A DNA stretch of 64,000 nt. It comes from Pelagomonas calceolata. Taxonomy: Eukaryota > Sar > Pelagophyceae > Pelagomonadales > Pelagomonadaceae. The position numbers and the translations under genes are program-made. Position 1 is the first letter of the stretch, and each line of letters begins with the position of its first letter. Below, in pieces: positions 63,247 to 64,000 of the stretch. Below the pieces are notes generated by a model. It worked only from the letters and a program-made list of their open reading frames with translations. It had not been told where the DNA came from and made no database searches. Location of the stretch: NCBI GenBank assembly GCA_918797485.1, contig CAKKNE010000001.1, forward strand, positions 4,960,001 through 5,024,000. Direction: 5' to 3'.

Positions 63247-64000
63247 TCAGCAGATGGTACACTTGCAGTTGTCCATGGACTGCTGCCGGTCGGGCGGCTG
63301 GTGATGGCCGCCCGCCTGGTGCTGGTAGAAGCTCGGCATTGCCGCCGGAGACGGCTGCTTCTTCGCGACGCGCTTGCGCGACTGTATCGAACCCCGCCGC
63401 AGATTCTTCGACTTCGTCGTGTGGACACTTTGATCTAAACCGGCCTGGACGATGACCTCGACGTCGACGTCGGCCGCTTCGATCATCTCGATGACGGCGC
63501 GGAAGGAGGGCCTTAACCTGGGCTCGTCGGCCCAGCAGGCCGTCAAGACCTTGACCACCCTAGGATCCCAGTCTCTCCGAATATCCGGCCTCGCGCCCGA
63601 GATCGCGAGGCGCGCGGCCGTCTCTCCATCTTTATTCGCCCACGGGCTCCTACTATCGAGGAGATAATAAAAAATCATCGCGAAGGAGTAGACGTCGCAC
63701 TTGCGCCCGTAGGGCTGGGACAGCGCGACCTCCGGCGCCATGAACCGGAAGCTTCCCGTGGCACCCGTTAAATCGTATTGGGTGGACACCCTTGTAACAC
63801 TCTTCGTGATCTGCTTTCTAGCTTCTAACCGCCCGGAATCCTTGGCGTCCCGACCTCTTCTTCGTGTAGTAGCCAGGCCAAAGTCCGTGATCCGCAAGGT
63901 GTTCGACGTGTCCAATAGTAAATTGGCCGGTTTTAGATCTCTATGTAACACCGCGGGCGTCTGTTCATGTAAATAACGCATGCCCCGCGATAATTCGACG
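63247..64000 (-). CDS. Protein kinase C-terminal part, ending in a CaaX-like CTIC, 5' end outside the window
   Basis: The minus frame is open from the window edge to TGA at 63247-63249. It begins in the catalytic region: HRDLKPANLLLD (catalytic loop), ITDFGLAT (DFG), GSFRFMAPEV (activation segment end), YSFAMIFYYLLD, and ACWADEPRLRPSF (the TKL/Raf-like ending). These point to a tyrosine-kinase-like Ser/Thr kinase common in algae and oomycetes. After the kinase: basic and Gln/His-rich tail ending DNCKCTIC, where the last four residues fit a prenylation CaaX box, so membrane attachment is possible. N-terminal lobe not visible. Confidence 0.9.
   Translation of the reverse strand, partial: VELSRGMRYLHEQTPAVLHRDLKPANLLLDTSNTLRITDFGLATTRRRGRDAKDSGRLEARKQITKSVTRVSTQYDLTGATGSFRFMAPEVALSQPYGRKCDVYSFAMIFYYLLDSRSPWANKDGETAARLAISGARPDIRRDWDPRVVKVLTACWADEPRLRPSFRAVIEMIEAADVDVEVIVQAGLDQSVHTTKSKNLRRGSIQSRKRVAKKQPSPAAMPSFYQHQAGGHHQPPDRQQSMDNCKCTIC

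Noticed and set aside
1-64000. tRNA, rRNA, CRISPR, prophage or autonomous transposase genes
   Set aside because: Scanned for TTCGA-type arms, tandem spaced repeats and transposase motifs; nothing convincing was seen. Cove-type RNA searches could not be run.

Overview
The window reads as nuclear DNA of a small, gene-dense, GC-rich photosynthetic stramenopile, most likely a pelagophyte of the Aureococcus type. Three things support this. There is a short fucoxanthin-chlorophyll-type LHC protein with a bipartite leader, and a leader-bearing bilin reductase. Ciliary or flagellar protein families are present. Nearly all introns are short terminal-inverted-repeat elements, the 'introner' arrangement published for Aureococcus anophagefferens. 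The species call is inference; the repeats and gene structures are read directly.

Layout. About 40 protein genes alternate strands, mostly as divergent pairs sharing a 150-850 bp promoter region and convergent pairs whose stop codons lie 1-220 bp apart. 1-9.7 kb: C2HC zinc-finger protein, ankyrin-kinase-RING protein, F-box-like protein, ABC-F ATPase, a basic coiled protein. 9.9-20.6 kb: bilin reductase, V-ATPase subunit B, a PhyH/glutamine-synthetase-like fusion, an SDR/hydrolase fusion, a DEDD-exonuclease-like protein and an unknown gene. 20.6-31.4 kb: unknown and membrane proteins, an EamA transporter, an EDR2-like lipid-binding protein, a four-domain cNMP-binding protein, phosphatidylinositol synthase. 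31.5-45.2 kb: RlmN-like methyltransferase, two paralogous secreted binding-protein-like genes flanking a Rieske gene, an IFT25-like protein, a PH-like coiled-coil protein, an LHC gene, a LON-domain protein. 45.5-64 kb: dual-GAF protein, TRAPPC1, a type II membrane protein, a GH38 alpha-mannosidase, a LURP-one-related protein, a second EamA transporter, a 2141-residue ABCA transporter, FolD and a kinase cut by the window end.

The most striking system is a family of small elements with terminal inverted repeat CTGTGTGGAAATCAA. At least eight intact copies and several decayed ones sit inside genes (33270, 43499, 48698, 52509, 53341, 54948). The right end of each element supplies the acceptor CACACAG. 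The donor GT or GC is the first two bases of the 8-bp target duplication. Removing them restores reading frames exactly: the spliced lengths of all six genes come out divisible by three and conserved motifs such as Walker A are rejoined. A paralogue of one host gene (35845) lacks the elements.

A second recurrent signal is a ~24 bp near-palindromic motif, GCTAGTGTSTTACA followed by 2-7 bases and GCTAGC. It occurs nine times, eight of them in divergent promoter regions, and is a candidate shared core promoter element.

Genes with in-frame starts other than ATG were trimmed to the first plausible ATG. No tRNA, rRNA, CRISPR array or autonomous transposase was recognised.
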